From Paracoccus sediminis (GTDB lineage Bacteria > Pseudomonadota > Alphaproteobacteria > Rhodobacterales > Rhodobacteraceae): DNA of 64,000 bases. The notes below the pieces were generated by a model, which was given only the letters and a program-made list of their open reading frames with translations, did not search any database and had not been told where the DNA came from. Each line of letters starts with the position of its first letter. Position 1 is the stretch's first letter. Positions 18,771 to 29,737 of this stretch are shown one piece after another. Made by a program: the position numbers and the translations under genes. Location of the stretch: assembly GCF_900188295.1 (NCBI RefSeq), contig NZ_FZNM01000002.1, forward strand, positions 62,001 to 126,000. Direction: 5' to 3'.

Positions 18771-21714
18771 ACCCGCCTTTCGCGGCCTCTACGCCCTGCC
18801 CTCCGGCATCGATTTCGCCCACGAGGTCGTGGCGGGCTTTCTGGACCGAATGGCGGGCCGCCCGCCCGAGGCGATGGCCCGCGTCACCATCTATGCCAAC
18901 GCGGCGCTGACGCTGTCGGAACTGAAATGCGCCTTTGACCTGCGCGGCCCCCTGCTGCTGCCGCGCCTGCTGCCCGTGACCAACCTGGAAATCCCGGCGA
19001 TGCTGGGCCAGGCCGAAACGGCGCCCCTGGCCCGGCGGCTGCAACTGGCCCGGCTGGTGGCGAAACTGCTGGAAACGCGCCGCGATCTGGCGGCGGGCCA
19101 TTCCATCGCCAGCCTGGCGCGGTCCCTGTCCGGCCTGATGCAGGAAATGCAGTACGAGGGCCTGTCCCCCGACGCGCTGGAAGGGATCGACACCGGCGAT
19201 CACGCCCGCCACTGGCAGAACGCGCTGGCATTCCTGCGCATCGCCGCGCGGTTCCACCTGGACGGCCCGCCCGTGGACCGCGCCGCGCGCCAGCGCCTGG
19301 CGTCCGAAACCCTGTGCCGGGACTGGGGGCAGGGCGTCAACCTGCCCGGCGGCCCGGTCATCGTGGTGGGATCGACCGGGTCGCACGGCGCCACCCGGAT
19401 GTTCATGGAGGCCGTGGCGGCCCTGCCCGAAGGGGCGGTGATCCTGCCGGGCTTCGACTTCGACCAGCCGCAAGCAGTCTGGGACGGCTTGGACCACAAG
19501 GCCGAGGATCATCCCCAGGCCCGTTTCGCGCCGCTGATCGCCGCGCTGGGCCGTCCGGCCCGGTGGACCGGCACGGCCCCGCCGGTGCCCGCGCGCAACC
19601 GCCTGATCTCGCTGGCGCTGCGGCCCGCGCCCGTCACCGACCAGTGGATCGCCGAAGGCCCGCGCCTGCCCGACCTGATCCCCGCCACCGAGGGCCTGAC
19701 CCTGATCGAGGCCGACCAGCCGGGCACCGAGGCCGAGGTGATCGCCCTGATCCTGCGCGACGCCGCCGAACGGGCCGAACGCGCGACGCTGATCGCCGCC
19801 GATGGCAACCTGATCCGGCGGGTGAACGCCGCCCTGGACCGCTGGCATCTGCGCGCCGACGAAAGCGCGGGCCAGCCGCTGGCGCTGACCGCGCCCGGCC
19901 TGTTCCTGCGCCAGGTGGCCGCGCTGTTCGGCCAGCCGCTGACCATCGACCGGCTGCTGGTGCTGCTGAAACATCCCCTCAGCGTCACCGGATCGGCTGC
20001 CGTTCCCGCGAACGAGGCGCGGCGCCTGGCCCGCGACCTGGAACTGGAACTGCGCCGCAACGGCCCGGCCTTTCCGGACGGTCCCTGCCTGCGCGACTGG
20101 GGATCGCGGGGCGACGGCTTGCGCAAGATCTGGGCCGACTGGCTGGCCGCGCTGCTGGACCGGATCACGCCGCTGGCGGCCGACCGCGCGGCGCGTCCCC
20201 TTCCCGACCGGCTGCGCGACCTGATCGCCCTGGCCGAGACGCTGGCCGCCGGGCCGGACGGCGATCCCCAGGCGTCGAAACTGTGGGAGGAAAAGCGCGG
20301 CGCGCTGCTGCGGGCCTCGATCGACCATCTGTCCGAACACGCCCACGAAGGCCCGGCGCTGGGCGCCACCGAATTCTGCGCGCTGCTGCTGGACGAGATC
20401 GGTCAGCAATCCGTCCGGGTGGACGCGGAAACCACCTTTCACCTGATCCATATCCGCGGCCCGCGCGAGGCGCGGATCGTTGGCCGGGGCACGGTGATCC
20501 TGTCGGGCCTGAACGAAGGCGGCTGGCCCCAGCCCCTGTCCCCCGATCCCTGGCTGTCGCGGCAGATGCGCACGGCGGCGGGCCTGCCCCTGCCGGAACG
20601 GCTGATCGGGCTGGCGGCCCACGACTTTCAGCAGGCGATGGGCCTGTCCCGCGTGGTCCTGACCCGCGCCCGCCGCGATGCCGAGGCGGAAACCATCCCG
20701 TCGCGCTGGCTGAACCGGCTGACCAACCTGATGGGCGGGCTGCCCGACCGGAACGGCCCGCAGGCGCTGGCGGCAATGCGCGCGCGGGGCGACCGCTGGC
20801 TGGCCCAAGCGGCGGCCGTGTCGCGGCCCCCCGCCATCCTCCGGGCGGCCGCCCGTCCGTCCCCCATCCCGCCCGCGCCGCCGTTCCGCGAACTGCCGGT
20901 GACGGACGTGTCGCTGCTGATCCGCGATCCCTATGCGGTCTATGCCAAGCGCGTCCTGGGCCTGCGCCCGCTGCCGCCGCTGCGGCCCGAACCCGACGCA
21001 TCGCTGCGCGGCCAGACGCTCCATTCCATCGTTGAGGCCATGGTCGCCTCGAAACCCGCGCCCGGCACGCCGCACGCGGACCTCAAGGCGCAGTTCCTGC
21101 GGCTGACGGACACGGTTCTGGCCCGCGACGTGCCCTGGCCCGCCGCCCGCGCCTTCTGGGCCGCCCGGATGGGGCGCATTGCCGACCAAATCTGCGCGGA
21201 CGAACTGGCGCGCCTTGCCGAAGGGCAGCCCGTGGTCGTGGAAAAGCGGGGCAAGGTGCGGGTGCCGGGGATGGATTTCGTCCTGACCGCCCAGCCCGAT
21301 CGGATCGACCTGCTGGGGGACGGTCAGGTGATGATCTATGACTACAAGTCCGGCAAGCCGCCCAGCGACCGGCAGATCGCGGCCTTTGACAAGCAGCTGA
21401 TCCTCGAGGCCGCGATGGCCCGGCGCGGCGGTTTCGACGCGCTCGGCCCGGCCGAGGTGGCGGGTATCCGCTATATCCATCTGGGCGGAGAGGGAGAGAC
21501 GCAGCCCCGCGCGTATTCCCCGGATCTGGAAACGGAAAACTGGGACGGCTTCGTGCGGCTGATCGCGGCCTATCTGTCGGGGGAAACGGGCTTTACCGCG
21601 ATGCGGGCGCCCGAACAGATGGGTTATGCGGGCGATTACGATCATCTTGCGCGATACGGCGAATGGTCGCTGGCCGACGCGCCGCAGGTCATGAAGGTGG
21701 GCGATGGTGAATGA
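18763..21714 (+). CDS. addB: Double-strand break repair protein AddB
   Basis: This 983-residue protein is the inactivated-helicase and nuclease partner of AddA in alphaproteobacterial recombination initiation. The N-terminal part lacks a convincing Walker A, as expected for this AddB type. The C-terminal RecB-type nuclease carries FVLTAQPDRIDLLGDG and the catalytic IYDYKSGKPP. No four-Cys iron-sulfur set of the Bacillus type is apparent. It overlaps murU by 8 bases and addA by 11 bases, so the repair pair is co-translated. The complex resects double-strand ends for RecA loading. Confidence 0.94.
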   Translation: MAEPAFRGLYALPSGIDFAHEVVAGFLDRMAGRPPEAMARVTIYANAALTLSELKCAFDLRGPLLLPRLLPVTNLEIPAMLGQAETAPLARRLQLARLVAKLLETRRDLAAGHSIASLARSLSGLMQEMQYEGLSPDALEGIDTGDHARHWQNALAFLRIAARFHLDGPPVDRAARQRLASETLCRDWGQGVNLPGGPVIVVGSTGSHGATRMFMEAVAALPEGAVILPGFDFDQPQAVWDGLDHKAEDHPQARFAPLIAALGRPARWTGTAPPVPARNRLISLALRPAPVTDQWIAEGPRLPDLIPATEGLTLIEADQPGTEAEVIALILRDAAERAERATLIAADGNLIRRVNAALDRWHLRADESAGQPLALTAPGLFLRQVAALFGQPLTIDRLLVLLKHPLSVTGSAAVPANEARRLARDLELELRRNGPAFPDGPCLRDWGSRGDGLRKIWADWLAALLDRITPLAADRAARPLPDRLRDLIALAETLAAGPDGDPQASKLWEEKRGALLRASIDHLSEHAHEGPALGATEFCALLLDEIGQQSVRVDAETTFHLIHIRGPREARIVGRGTVILSGLNEGGWPQPLSPDPWLSRQMRTAAGLPLPERLIGLAAHDFQQAMGLSRVVLTRARRDAEAETIPSRWLNRLTNLMGGLPDRNGPQALAAMRARGDRWLAQAAAVSRPPAILRAAARPSPIPPAPPFRELPVTDVSLLIRDPYAVYAKRVLGLRPLPPLRPEPDASLRGQTLHSIVEAMVASKPAPGTPHADLKAQFLRLTDTVLARDVPWPAARAFWAARMGRIADQICADELARLAEGQPVVVEKRGKVRVPGMDFVLTAQPDRIDLLGDGQVMIYDYKSGKPPSDRQIAAFDKQLILEAAMARRGGFDALGPAEVAGIRYIHLGGEGETQPRAYSPDLETENWDGFVRLIAAYLSGETGFTAMRAPEQMGYAGDYDHLARYGEWSLADAPQVMKVGDGE

Positions 21715-24700
21715 AGCCAGCCTGAACCAGATCGCCGCCGCCGATCCCACGCGGTCCACCTGGCTGACGGCCAATGCCGGATCGGGCAAGACCCGCGTGC
21801 TGACCGACCGGGTGGCGCGCCTGCTGCTGGCGGGCACGGCGCCGGAACGCATCCTGTGCCTGACCTACACCAAGGCCGCCGCGACCGAGATGCAGAACCG
21901 CCTGCTGGGGCGGCTGGGCCAATGGGCCATGCTGCCCGAACCCGACCTGCGGCGCGAACTGGCCGACCTTGGCGAAGGCGGGGATCGCGGGCCGGAACCC
22001 GACCTGGCCCAGGCCCGGCGCCTGTTCGCCCGCGCCATCGAGACGCCGGGCGGGTTGAAGGTCCAGACCATCCACAGCTTCTGCGCAGCCCTGCTGCGGC
22101 GGTTCCCGCTGGAGGCCGGCGTGCCGATGGGATTTCAGGAACTGGACGACCGATCCGCCCGCGCCCTGCGCACCCGCATCGTGGAAGACATGGCCGCCGA
22201 GGGCGCCCCCGCGGTCCGTGACCTGACATCGCTGGTGTCAGGTGACAACCTGGACGCCTTTCTGGCCGGGCTGTCGGACGCCGACTTTCCCCGCGAACCC
22301 GATCCCGCGCCCATCTGGCGGGCGATGGGTCTGCCGCCGGGGCTGGACCGGGCGGCGCTGCTGGCGCAGGTCTTCGACGGCGGCGAGGGCGATCTGTTCG
22401 ACGTCGTGGTTCCGATCCTGCAACGCAGCGGCGCCAAGGACAGCAAGCTGGCCGAACAGCTTGCCGGGGGCAACTGGCACGATCCCGGCCCTGCCGACTT
22501 GAACCGCCTGTGTCAATGCCTGCTGTTCGGCGCCAAGGCCCGCGTGCCCTTCGGCCCCAAGATCGGCGACATCCCCACCAAGGCCTTGCGTGAAGGGGCC
22601 TGCGCCCCCTTCATGCCCGATCTGGAATCGCTGATGGTCCGCGTGGCAGAGGCCCGGCCCTTGTCGCTGGGGCTGGCGCTGGCCGAAAAGACGCTGGCCC
22701 TGCATCGTTTCGGGCATGAATTCACCCGCAGGCTGGCCATCGAAAAAGCCGCGCACGGCTGGCTGGATTTCGACGACCTGATCCGCCGCACCGCCGACCT
22801 GCTGGACGAATCCAGCATGGCGCAGTGGGTGCTGTGGCGGCTGGACGGCGGCATCGATCATATCCTGGTCGACGAGGCCCAGGATACCAGTCCCGAACAG
22901 TGGCGGGTGATCCGGCGGCTGACCGACGAATTCACCAGCGGCCAGGGCGCGCACGACCGGCCCCGCACGCTGTTCGTGGTGGGCGATCCGAAACAGTCGA
23001 TCTATTCCTTTCAGGGCGCCGACATCGCGGTCTTCGAATCCGTGCGCGACCGGTTCCGCCAGGATTTCGACAATGTGGGCCAGCCCATGCAGCAGCGCGG
23101 CCTGTCCCATTCGTTCCGCTCCTCGCCCGCGATCCTGTCGCTGGTCGATACGGTGTTTTCGGGCGATGCCGCCCAGGGCCTGGGCGATCCGCCCCGCCAC
23201 ATCGCGTTCCGCGACACCATGCCCGGCCGCATCGACATCTGGCCGCCCCTGCCCGAACCCGAAAAGCCCGACGATGGCGACTGGACCCGGCCCGTCGATG
23301 CCCCTGCGGAAAACGCCGCCGACACCCAGCTGGCCCGCGCCATCGCCCGCCAGGTCAAGGCGATCATCGGCACGCCCATCCTGGACGCCCGGTCGGGCCG
23401 GGTGCGCGCCATCGGGCCGGGCGACGTGCAGATCCTGGTCCAGCGGCGCGCCGGTCTGTTCGACGACCTGATCCGCGAACTCAAGGCCGCGGGGCTGCCC
23501 GTCGCGGGCGCCGACCGGCTGAAGCTGGCCGCCGAACTGGCCGTGCGCGACATCACCGCCACCCTGTCGGCCATCTCCACGCCCGAGGACGACCTGTGCC
23601 TGGCCGCCGTGCTGAAATCGCCGCTGTTCAACCTGTCCGAGGACGACCTGTATCGCCTGGCCGTCGGGCGCGGACGCCAGTTCCTGTGGGAACGCCTGCG
23701 CGAATCGCGCCACCGCCCGGCCTTCGAGGTGCTGTTCGACCTGCTGACCCAGGCCGACAACCTGCGCCCCTATGACCTGATATCGCGATTGCTGGTCCGG
23801 CACGGGGGCCGCGCCGCCCTGCTGGCCCGCCTGGGCCCCGAGGCCGAGGACGGCATCGACGAGCTGCTGTCGCAGGCGCTGGCCTATGACCGGGTGGAAA
23901 CGCCGTCGCTGACGGGGTTCCTGGTCTGGCTGGGCAGCGACGACGTGCAGATCAAGCGGCAGATGCCGGGCGGCGCGAACGGCCTGATCCGGGTGATGAC
24001 GGTGCATGGATCCAAGGGGCTGGAAAGCCCGGTCGTGATCCTGCCCGAAACCAAAAGGCGCAAGCCGGGCCGGGGCCAGCAGACCATCCGCCTGGACGCC
24101 CTGCCCGCCTGGCGCGGCACCGCCGCCGAACGTCCCGATGCGGTGGCCGAGGCCGTGGCCGACCACGACCTGCGCCAGGAACAGGAACGCCGCCGCCTGC
24201 TGTATGTGGCGATGACGCGGGCCGAAAGCTGGCTGATCGTGGCGGCGGCGGGCGACACGGGCAGCGGTCTGGAATCCTGGCATTCCATGGTGGCGGTCGG
24301 CGCCGAACGCTGCACGCTGGAACGGGTCGCGATCGACATCGACGGCGTGGGCGCGGCGCAGCGGCTGTTCTTTGGCGACTGGCCGGACCAGGCGGTGACG
24401 CTGGACCGTGTTCTGGCGCCTATGGTGCCGGCGCCCGACTGGGCGGGCCGCCGTGCGCCCCCGCCCCCGCCGCGCATGCTGGCCACCGCCGCGACCGCGT
24501 TGGGGGGCGCCAAGGTCCTGGGCGACGGCGGCGACGATTCCGACCCCGCCGCAGCCATGCTGCGCGGCACCCGGCTGCATCTGCTGCTGGAACATCTGCC
24601 CCATCAGCCCGCGACCGACTGGCCGCGCATCGCCCGCGCGCTGCTGGCGGGCGCCGAAGGGGGGCTGCCCGATGCCGCCGAACTGTCCTGGCTGCTGTCC

Positions 24701-25102
24701 GAGGCGGCGGCGGTCATCGGCGCGCCCGCCCTGTCATCGGTGATGACGCCCGATCCCGGCGCGCAGATCCTGACCGAGGTGGCGTTGACCGCGCCCCTGC
24801 CGGGCCTGGGCATGATCCATGGCGCCATCGACCGGCTGATCGTCGGCGACCGGCGGATCCTGGCCGTGGATTTCAAATCCAACGCCGTGGTCCCCCCCCG
24901 TCCCGAGGATACGCCCGAGGGGATCCTGCGGCAGATGGCGGCCTATCGCGCGGCCCTGCGGATGATCTGGCCGGGCCGACCGGTTCAGATCGCGGTGCTG
25001 TGGACGGCCGCGCGCAGCCTGATGCCGATCCCCGATCCGGTGCTGGACGCGGCCATGGCCGCCCTGGACCCGCCCCTTGACCCCAGGGCCATGGCTTCAT
25101 AG
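21704..25102 (+). CDS. addA: Double-strand break repair helicase-nuclease AddA
   Basis: The 1132-residue UvrD-family helicase has Walker [10 protein letters not shown] at 22-30, motif [16 protein letters not shown], motif [18 protein letters not shown] and motif [12 protein letters not shown]. The C-terminal RecB-type nuclease motif is LAVDFKSN. It unwinds and degrades double-strand ends together with AddB until a Chi-like site is met. The addB-addA order with overlap is standard in Rhodobacteraceae. It is followed 64 bases later by trxA, which has its own ribosome-binding site. Confidence 0.96.
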   Translation: MVNEASLNQIAAADPTRSTWLTANAGSGKTRVLTDRVARLLLAGTAPERILCLTYTKAAATEMQNRLLGRLGQWAMLPEPDLRRELADLGEGGDRGPEPDLAQARRLFARAIETPGGLKVQTIHSFCAALLRRFPLEAGVPMGFQELDDRSARALRTRIVEDMAAEGAPAVRDLTSLVSGDNLDAFLAGLSDADFPREPDPAPIWRAMGLPPGLDRAALLAQVFDGGEGDLFDVVVPILQRSGAKDSKLAEQLAGGNWHDPGPADLNRLCQCLLFGAKARVPFGPKIGDIPTKALREGACAPFMPDLESLMVRVAEARPLSLGLALAEKTLALHRFGHEFTRRLAIEKAAHGWLDFDDLIRRTADLLDESSMAQWVLWRLDGGIDHILVDEAQDTSPEQWRVIRRLTDEFTSGQGAHDRPRTLFVVGDPKQSIYSFQGADIAVFESVRDRFRQDFDNVGQPMQQRGLSHSFRSSPAILSLVDTVFSGDAAQGLGDPPRHIAFRDTMPGRIDIWPPLPEPEKPDDGDWTRPVDAPAENAADTQLARAIARQVKAIIGTPILDARSGRVRAIGPGDVQILVQRRAGLFDDLIRELKAAGLPVAGADRLKLAAELAVRDITATLSAISTPEDDLCLAAVLKSPLFNLSEDDLYRLAVGRGRQFLWERLRESRHRPAFEVLFDLLTQADNLRPYDLISRLLVRHGGRAALLARLGPEAEDGIDELLSQALAYDRVETPSLTGFLVWLGSDDVQIKRQMPGGANGLIRVMTVHGSKGLESPVVILPETKRRKPGRGQQTIRLDALPAWRGTAAERPDAVAEAVADHDLRQEQERRRLLYVAMTRAESWLIVAAAGDTGSGLESWHSMVAVGAERCTLERVAIDIDGVGAAQRLFFGDWPDQAVTLDRVLAPMVPAPDWAGRRAPPPPPRMLATAATALGGAKVLGDGGDDSDPAAAMLRGTRLHLLLEHLPHQPATDWPRIARALLAGAEGGLPDAAELSWLLSEAAAVIGAPALSSVMTPDPGAQILTEVALTAPLPGLGMIHGAIDRLIVGDRRILAVDFKSNAVVPPRPEDTPEGILRQMAAYRAALRMIWPGRPVQIAVLWTAARSLMPIPDPVLDAAMAALDPPLDPRAMAS

Positions 25103-25166
25103 CTGTTGGGAACAGCCCTCATGCCGCGCCTTGCCGGCATTCATTTCCGTGAAGGAGCGACACGCC

Positions 25167-25487
25167 ATGGCCACCCATCCCGTCAGCGACAGCCAGTTCG
25201 ACACCGAGGTCCGCCAGGCCGACACCCCCGTCATCGTGGATTTCTGGGCGGAATGGTGCGGCCCCTGCAAGCAGATCGGCCCGGCCCTCGAGGAACTGTC
25301 CGAGGAATACGCGGGCAAGGTCAAGATCGTGAAGGTCAACATCGACGAGAACCAGGAACAGGCCGCGGCCCTTGGCGTGCGCGGCATTCCCGCGCTGTTC
25401 ATGTTCAAGGACGGAGAGGTGGTGTCCAACCGGATGGGCGCCGCCCCCAAGGCCGCGCTGAAAAGCTGGATCGACGAATCGATCTGA
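25167..25487 (+). CDS. trxA: Thioredoxin
   Basis: The 106-residue thioredoxin has the redox-active WCGPC at residues 30-34, preceded by PVIVDFWAE, and the cis-Pro loop [12 protein letters not shown]. It reduces cytoplasmic disulfides, including ribonucleotide reductase and Trx-dependent peroxidases. The ATG at 25167 follows GAAGGAG. A strong terminator follows the stop. Position after addA and before hslVU is a chromosomal neighbourhood seen in related bacteria. Confidence 0.97.
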   Translation: MATHPVSDSQFDTEVRQADTPVIVDFWAEWCGPCKQIGPALEELSEEYAGKVKIVKVNIDENQEQAAALGVRGIPALFMFKDGEVVSNRMGAAPKAALKSWIDESI

Positions 25488-25505
25488 TCGTGCCGCGTTC
25501 GGCAT

Positions 25506-25538
25506 GGGGCGGCGGCCATCGGGCTGGCCGCCCCTTTT
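25506..25538 (+). terminator. Intrinsic terminator after trxA
   Basis: GGGGCGGC (25506-25513) pairs with GCCGCCCC (25527-25534) in an eight-pair GC stem, followed at once by TTTT (25535-25538). It lies 18 bases after the trxA stop and before hslV. Confidence 0.85.
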
Positions 25539-25565
25539 CATGGACCCGCAACCCCGGAGACCCCC

Positions 25566-26123
25566 ATGGCGGATGACAGATTTCCCGGCTGGCACGGCAC
25601 CACGATCCTGGCGGTCCGGCGCGGCGGCCGCGTGGTGGTCGCGGGCGACGGGCAGGTCAGCGTGGGCCAGACGGTGATGAAGGGCACGGCCCGCAAGGTG
25701 CGCCGCCTGAACCCTGGCGGGCGCGACGTGGTGGTGGGCTTCGCCGGATCCACGGCGGACGCATTCACCCTGCTGGAGCGGCTGGAGAAGAAGCTGGAGG
25801 CCGCGCCCGGCCAGTTGCAGCGCGCCTGCGTCGATCTGGCCAAGGACTGGCGCACCGACAAGTACCTGCGCAATCTGGAAGCCATGCTGATCGTCACCGA
25901 CGGCCAGGGCCTGTATGTCGTGACCGGTGCGGGCGACGTGCTGGAACCCGAACACGACGTGGCCGCGATCGGATCGGGCGGGAACTTCGCCCTGGCGGCG
26001 GCGCGGGGCCTGATGGACACCGATCTGGACGCCGAAGCGGTCGCCCGCCGTGCGATGGCCATCGCGGCGGATATCTGCGTCTATACCAATGGCAACCTTA
26101 CGGTCGAGGTGATCGGCGCCTGA
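25566..26123 (+). CDS. hslV: ATP-dependent protease proteolytic subunit HslV
   Basis: The 185-residue proteasome-like peptidase has its catalytic Thr in [11 protein letters not shown] at residues 12-13, followed by AGDGQVS and the family's GTARKVRRL. The nucleophile must be N-terminal in the mature enzyme, so about 11 residues ([11 protein letters not shown]) would have to be removed. Such short leaders are seen in alphaproteobacterial HslV. It forms a double hexamer capped by HslU, encoded 90 bases downstream. Its ATG follows a GGAGA sequence. Confidence 0.96.
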   Translation: MADDRFPGWHGTTILAVRRGGRVVVAGDGQVSVGQTVMKGTARKVRRLNPGGRDVVVGFAGSTADAFTLLERLEKKLEAAPGQLQRACVDLAKDWRTDKYLRNLEAMLIVTDGQGLYVVTGAGDVLEPEHDVAAIGSGGNFALAAARGLMDTDLDAEAVARRAMAIAADICVYTNGNLTVEVIGA

Positions 26124-26213
26124 CGTGACCGGCCCTGCCGCCGCCCCCTGCCGCGGCCCTTCAAATTCCCGGCCCAAGGGCATATTTGCGGATCAGACCA
26201 AGAAAGCAGACCC

Positions 26214-27521
26214 ATGACCGACCTGACCCCGCGCGAAATCGTGTCCGAACTGGACCGCTTCATCATCGGCCAGAAGGACGCCAAGCGCGCCGTGGCGGTG
26301 GCGCTGCGCAACCGCTGGCGCCGCAAGCAGCTGGGCGACGACCTGCGCGACGAGGTGTATCCCAAGAACATCCTGATGATCGGCCCCACCGGCGTCGGCA
26401 AGACCGAGATCAGCCGCCGCCTGGCCAAGCTGGCCAACGCCCCCTTCATCAAGGTCGAGGCGACCAAGTTCACCGAGGTGGGGTACGTCGGCCGCGACGT
26501 GGAACAGATCATCCGCGACCTGACCGACGCCGCGATGATCGACACCCGCGAACGGATGCGCGAGGCGGTCAAGGCCCGCGCCCATGCCTCGGCCGAGGAT
26601 CGCGTGATCGAGGCCCTGGCCGGCAAGGACGCCCGCGACGGCACGCGCCAGATGTTCCGCGACAAGCTGAAGCGCGGCGAACTGGACGGCACCGTGATCG
26701 AGCTGGAGGTGCAGGATACGTCAAACCCGCTGGGCGCGATGGAGATTCCGGGCCAGCCGGGCCAGTCCCTGGGCGGGATGATGGATCTGTCGGGCCTGAT
26801 GAAGGCGTTCGGCGGGCGCCGTGTGCGGCGAAAGGTCACGGTATCGGAAAGCTATGACCTGCTGATCGCCGAGGAGGCCGACAAGCTGCTGGAGGATGAC
26901 GCCGTCAAGGCCGCCGCCCTGGACGCCGTGCAGCAGAACGGCATCGTCTTCATCGACGAGATCGACAAGGTCTGTGCGCGGGCCGACGCGCGTGGCGGCG
27001 ATGTCAGCCGCGAAGGCGTGCAGCGCGACCTGCTGCCCCTGATCGAGGGCACGACCGTCGGCACCAAGTACGGTCCCGTGAAGACCGACCACATCCTGTT
27101 CATCGCCAGCGGCGCGTTCCACGTCGCCAAGCCCAGCGACCTTTTGCCGGAATTGCAGGGCCGCTTGCCGATCCGGGTGGAACTGCGGGCGCTGACGGAA
27201 GAAGACTTCATCCGCATCCTGACGGAAACCGACAACGCGCTGACCCGGCAATATACCGCCCTGATGGCGACCGAGGGCGTCACCGTGGGCTTCACGGACG
27301 ACGGCATCGCCGCCCTGGCCCGGATCGCCGCCGAGGTGAACGCGGCCGTGGAAAATATCGGCGCCCGCCGCCTGTACACCGTGATCGAACGCGTGTTCGA
27401 GGAACTGTCCTTCTCGGCCCCCGACCAGGAGGGCGAGGCGGTGCAGGTCGATGCGGCCTATGTCGAACGCCGTCTGGGCGATCTGGCGCGGTCCACCGAT
27501 CTGTCGCGCTATGTGCTGTGA
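26214..27521 (+). CDS. hslU: HslVU protease ATPase subunit HslU
   Basis: The 435-residue AAA+ unfoldase feeds substrates to HslV. It shows the N-terminal [16 protein letters not shown], Walker A GPTGVGKT at 57-64, the pore-loop region [11 protein letters not shown], Walker [10 protein letters not shown] and the C-terminal tail LSRYVL that docks into HslV. Length is typical. The roughly 90-base gap after hslV has no obvious terminator, so the two are probably co-transcribed. Confidence 0.97.
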   Translation: MTDLTPREIVSELDRFIIGQKDAKRAVAVALRNRWRRKQLGDDLRDEVYPKNILMIGPTGVGKTEISRRLAKLANAPFIKVEATKFTEVGYVGRDVEQIIRDLTDAAMIDTRERMREAVKARAHASAEDRVIEALAGKDARDGTRQMFRDKLKRGELDGTVIELEVQDTSNPLGAMEIPGQPGQSLGGMMDLSGLMKAFGGRRVRRKVTVSESYDLLIAEEADKLLEDDAVKAAALDAVQQNGIVFIDEIDKVCARADARGGDVSREGVQRDLLPLIEGTTVGTKYGPVKTDHILFIASGAFHVAKPSDLLPELQGRLPIRVELRALTEEDFIRILTETDNALTRQYTALMATEGVTVGFTDDGIAALARIAAEVNAAVENIGARRLYTVIERVFEELSFSAPDQEGEAVQVDAAYVERRLGDLARSTDLSRYVL

Positions 27522-27575
27522 CGGAACCGGCGCCGCCCGTTCCGGGTTGGCGCCGCACAGACAAAGGGTATCGCC

Positions 27576-27758
27576 ATGGGCTACGTCTTCGGAATCATCA
27601 TCTTCGTGCTGGATGTCTGGGCGATCGCGTCCGTCATCAACACGAACGTCAGCACCGGGACAAAGATCCTGTGGATTGCGCTGATCGCCATTCTGCCGGT
27701 GGTGGGCCTCATCATCTGGTATTTCGCCGGGCCCAAGGCCAATTACGGCGCGCGATGA
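27576..27758 (+). CDS. Small membrane protein with PLDc_N domain
   Basis: This 60-residue protein consists of two hydrophobic helices (about 3-20 and 31-50) joined by a short polar loop, ending IIWYFAGPKANYGAR. The pattern WIALIAILPVVGLIIWYFAGP matches the phospholipase D N-terminal membrane domain that also occurs alone in many bacteria. It has no catalytic residues. It lies 54 bases after hslU on the same strand, and possible functions in envelope stress are speculative. Confidence 0.8.
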   Translation: MGYVFGIIIFVLDVWAIASVINTNVSTGTKILWIALIAILPVVGLIIWYFAGPKANYGAR

Positions 27759-27768
27759 CTGCCGCGCC

Positions 27769-28371
27769 TCAGCCGTTCCGGCGCAGATACACGTAATACG
27801 CCCCTTCGCCCCCATGCCGGTAATGCGCGGGGGCGACCTGTTGAACGGCGCCGCCCAGCGGCGGCATGTGCAGCCAGTGCGGCACCTGATGACGCAGGGC
27901 GCCGGCCCGCGTCGGCAAGGGGCCATGGTCGCCCTTGCCCTTGCCGGTAATGACCAGCACCAGGCGCCGTCCTTGGGTATGACAAGACAGCACGAACCCG
28001 ATCAGGGCCGGATGGGCCTGTGCCAATGTCATGCCGTGCAGGTCGAGCCGCGCCTCGGGGGCGAGCTTTCCTCTGGTCATGCCGCGATGGACCTTGGCAT
28101 CCATGCGCAACGGCTGGGCGGCCAGCCGCTGGGCCGGGCTGGGCATCGGCACTGACGCCGCCGAACCGGCGGGCGCAGGGATCTGTCCGACCCGAAAGGG
28201 CTTGAAGCCAAAGGCCGCAAGGGGCGGCGAACGGTCCGGTTCCGACGGACCAGGACGGGCCTTGGCGGTTTCCGGCAGGACGGGCCGCTGCGGGTGCAGG
28301 GGAATCGCGCTGCGGGCGACGCGCGACCACAGTTCCCGATCCTCGGGGGACAGGCCCCGGCGGCGGGACAT
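27769..28371 (-). CDS. Smr/MutS2 C-terminal-domain protein
   Basis: The 200-residue protein has a Pro-rich, basic N-terminal half and a C-terminal Smr domain from about residue 105. That domain carries the motif LDLHGMTLAQA, the TGKGKG loop and LRHQVPHWL. Smr domains have nuclease activity in some proteins, including ribosome-collision factors; the role of this short form is not established. It overlaps the end of the upstream Tim44-like gene by one base (TGATG), so the two are coupled. Confidence 0.87.
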   Translation of the reverse strand: MSRRRGLSPEDRELWSRVARSAIPLHPQRPVLPETAKARPGPSEPDRSPPLAAFGFKPFRVGQIPAPAGSAASVPMPSPAQRLAAQPLRMDAKVHRGMTRGKLAPEARLDLHGMTLAQAHPALIGFVLSCHTQGRRLVLVITGKGKGDHGPLPTRAGALRHQVPHWLHMPPLGGAVQQVAPAHYRHGGEGAYYVYLRRNG

Positions 28372-29027
28372 CAGCCGGTGGCGACCAGTTGCCAGTTCGG
28401 GTCGTCCTGACCCATTCGGCGGGCAAAGGTCCAGGTGTCGCGCTGCTTGCGCGCGGCCTTGGGATCGCCTTCGACCACATTGCCCTGCGCGTCGCGCGTG
28501 GCCGCGATCAATTCGCCGACAAAGCGGACCGACACCTCGCCCATGCCCGTGGCCGGGTCGTATTCGGCCCCTGCCAGGGCGGTGTCGCGGGTGCCGATGT
28601 ACTGGGCCTGAACCGACTGGCCCTTGGCGGCGCGGGCGTCGATCACCGACTGGAACGCCGCGGCCACAGGTTCGGCCAGAAACGGCCGGACATCGGTCAG
28701 ATCGCCGCGTTCGAACGCCATCAGGATCATTTCATAGGCCGATTTGGCGCCGTTCAGGAAATCGGTCACGCCGAAGGACGGCTCGGCCGCCTTCATGGCC
28801 ACCAGGGCGATGGCGGTCGGGCTGCCGGCCTCGGCATGGTCCAGGATGTCGTGGTCGGCTTCCTCGGCCGTGCCCTCGATCACGTCGAAGCGCGGGCGCG
28901 GCTGTTCGGGCGCATCGACCTGCGGGGGCTCGTATCCGGTGCGGGTGCCCAGCACGTTACGCAGCCGCAGGATCAGGAAAATCGCGATCCCTGCCAAGAC
29001 AAGCAGCTGAAGCAGCGGGTTGTTCAT
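28371..29027 (-). CDS. Tim44/TimA-like membrane-anchored protein
   Basis: The 218-residue protein begins with one membrane helix (about 4-21, LLQLLVLAGIAIFLILRL), followed by an acidic linker. The Tim44-like domain covers about residues 75-215, with FLNGAKSAYEMILMAFERGDLTDVRPFL and a C-terminal DTWTFARRMGQDDPNWQLVATG. In alphaproteobacteria such proteins (TimA) are relatives of the mitochondrial import motor subunit and lie in the inner membrane. It is divergent from fxsA and coupled to the Smr gene. secB lies nearby on the other strand, which suits a protein-export neighbourhood. Confidence 0.88.
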   Translation of the reverse strand: MNNPLLQLLVLAGIAIFLILRLRNVLGTRTGYEPPQVDAPEQPRPRFDVIEGTAEEADHDILDHAEAGSPTAIALVAMKAAEPSFGVTDFLNGAKSAYEMILMAFERGDLTDVRPFLAEPVAAAFQSVIDARAAKGQSVQAQYIGTRDTALAGAEYDPATGMGEVSVRFVGELIAATRDAQGNVVEGDPKAARKQRDTWTFARRMGQDDPNWQLVATG

Positions 29028-29131
29028 TCGATTGGCCTCTTCCGTCTTGGCTGGTATCGGTGATCTGCGCCATTATGTAGGGATTGGACCGGGGCAAGTC
29101 CAGTTATCCCCTGGCCCGGAAAGGGAATGGT

Positions 29132-29680
29132 ATGTGGCTGTTGTGGCTGATCGTGGCGCTGCCGATCATCGAGATCGCGCTGTTCATCCAGGTTGGCGGA
29201 TTGATCGGCGTGTGGGCGGTCCTGGGGCTGGTCATCCTGTCCGCGGTGCTGGGCATGGCGGTCATCCGCAGTCAGGGCGCCCATGCCTGGGCCGAGGCGC
29301 AGCGCAGTCTGGCGCAGTTGCGCGATCCGTCGCGGCCCTTGGCGCACGGGATGATGCTGATGATCGCGGGCCTGTTGCTGGTCGTGCCGGGGTTCTTCAC
29401 GGATGCCGTCGCGCTGCTGCTGCTGCTTCCGCCGGTGCGCGACCTGATCGTGCGGCGGGCTGGGCGGCGGATGCGTTTGCGGACCGTCCACATGGCCCGC
29501 GAATCCCATCGCCCTCCCTATGCCGACGGGGTGATCGATGCCGATTACGTGGTCGAGGACGACGCCCCCGCCCGCAACCCCCGCCCGCCCCTGGATCTGC
29601 CCGAGGATCTGCCGGACGACGGCCAGGCCCCGCGCCGGGGCGGATCGGGCCGGGGCGGATCGGGCTGGACGCGGCATTGA
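29132..29680 (+). CDS. fxsA: FxsA-family membrane protein
   Basis: This 182-residue inner-membrane protein has three or four helices in its first 115 residues, with the family features LPIIEIALFIQVGG and LLLVVPGFFTDAVALLLLLPPVRDL. The C-terminal 60 residues are polar and Gly/Arg-rich. FxsA of E. coli relieves phage T7 exclusion by the F plasmid; its normal role is unknown. The start at 29132 follows AAAGGGAA; an in-frame codon at 29084 would add 16 polar residues before the first helix and is less likely. Confidence 0.88.
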   Translation: MWLLWLIVALPIIEIALFIQVGGLIGVWAVLGLVILSAVLGMAVIRSQGAHAWAEAQRSLAQLRDPSRPLAHGMMLMIAGLLLVVPGFFTDAVALLLLLPPVRDLIVRRAGRRMRLRTVHMARESHRPPYADGVIDADYVVEDDAPARNPRPPLDLPEDLPDDGQAPRRGGSGRGGSGWTRH

Positions 29681-29737
29681 GAACGGGCGGCGCCCCTGCT
29701 AAACCCGGCGCAAATCTCAGTCTTCAAGGAAAATCCC

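Noticed and set aside
18598..21852. Open frame of 1084 codons antisense to addB
   Set aside because: It mirrors addB in a codon-phase relation common in high-GC DNA, has no recognisable domain and is rich in Arg, Gly and Gln. The addB frame carries the conserved nuclease and coupling overlaps.
22238..24604. Open frame of 788 codons antisense to addA
   Set aside because: No domain, repetitive Gln/Gly/Arg/Ala composition, and a genuine helicase gene with all motifs on the other strand.
27525..27556. GGCGCC...GGCGCC inverted repeat after hslU as a terminator
   Set aside because: Short stem, long loop and no T-run; such repeats arise easily at this GC content.
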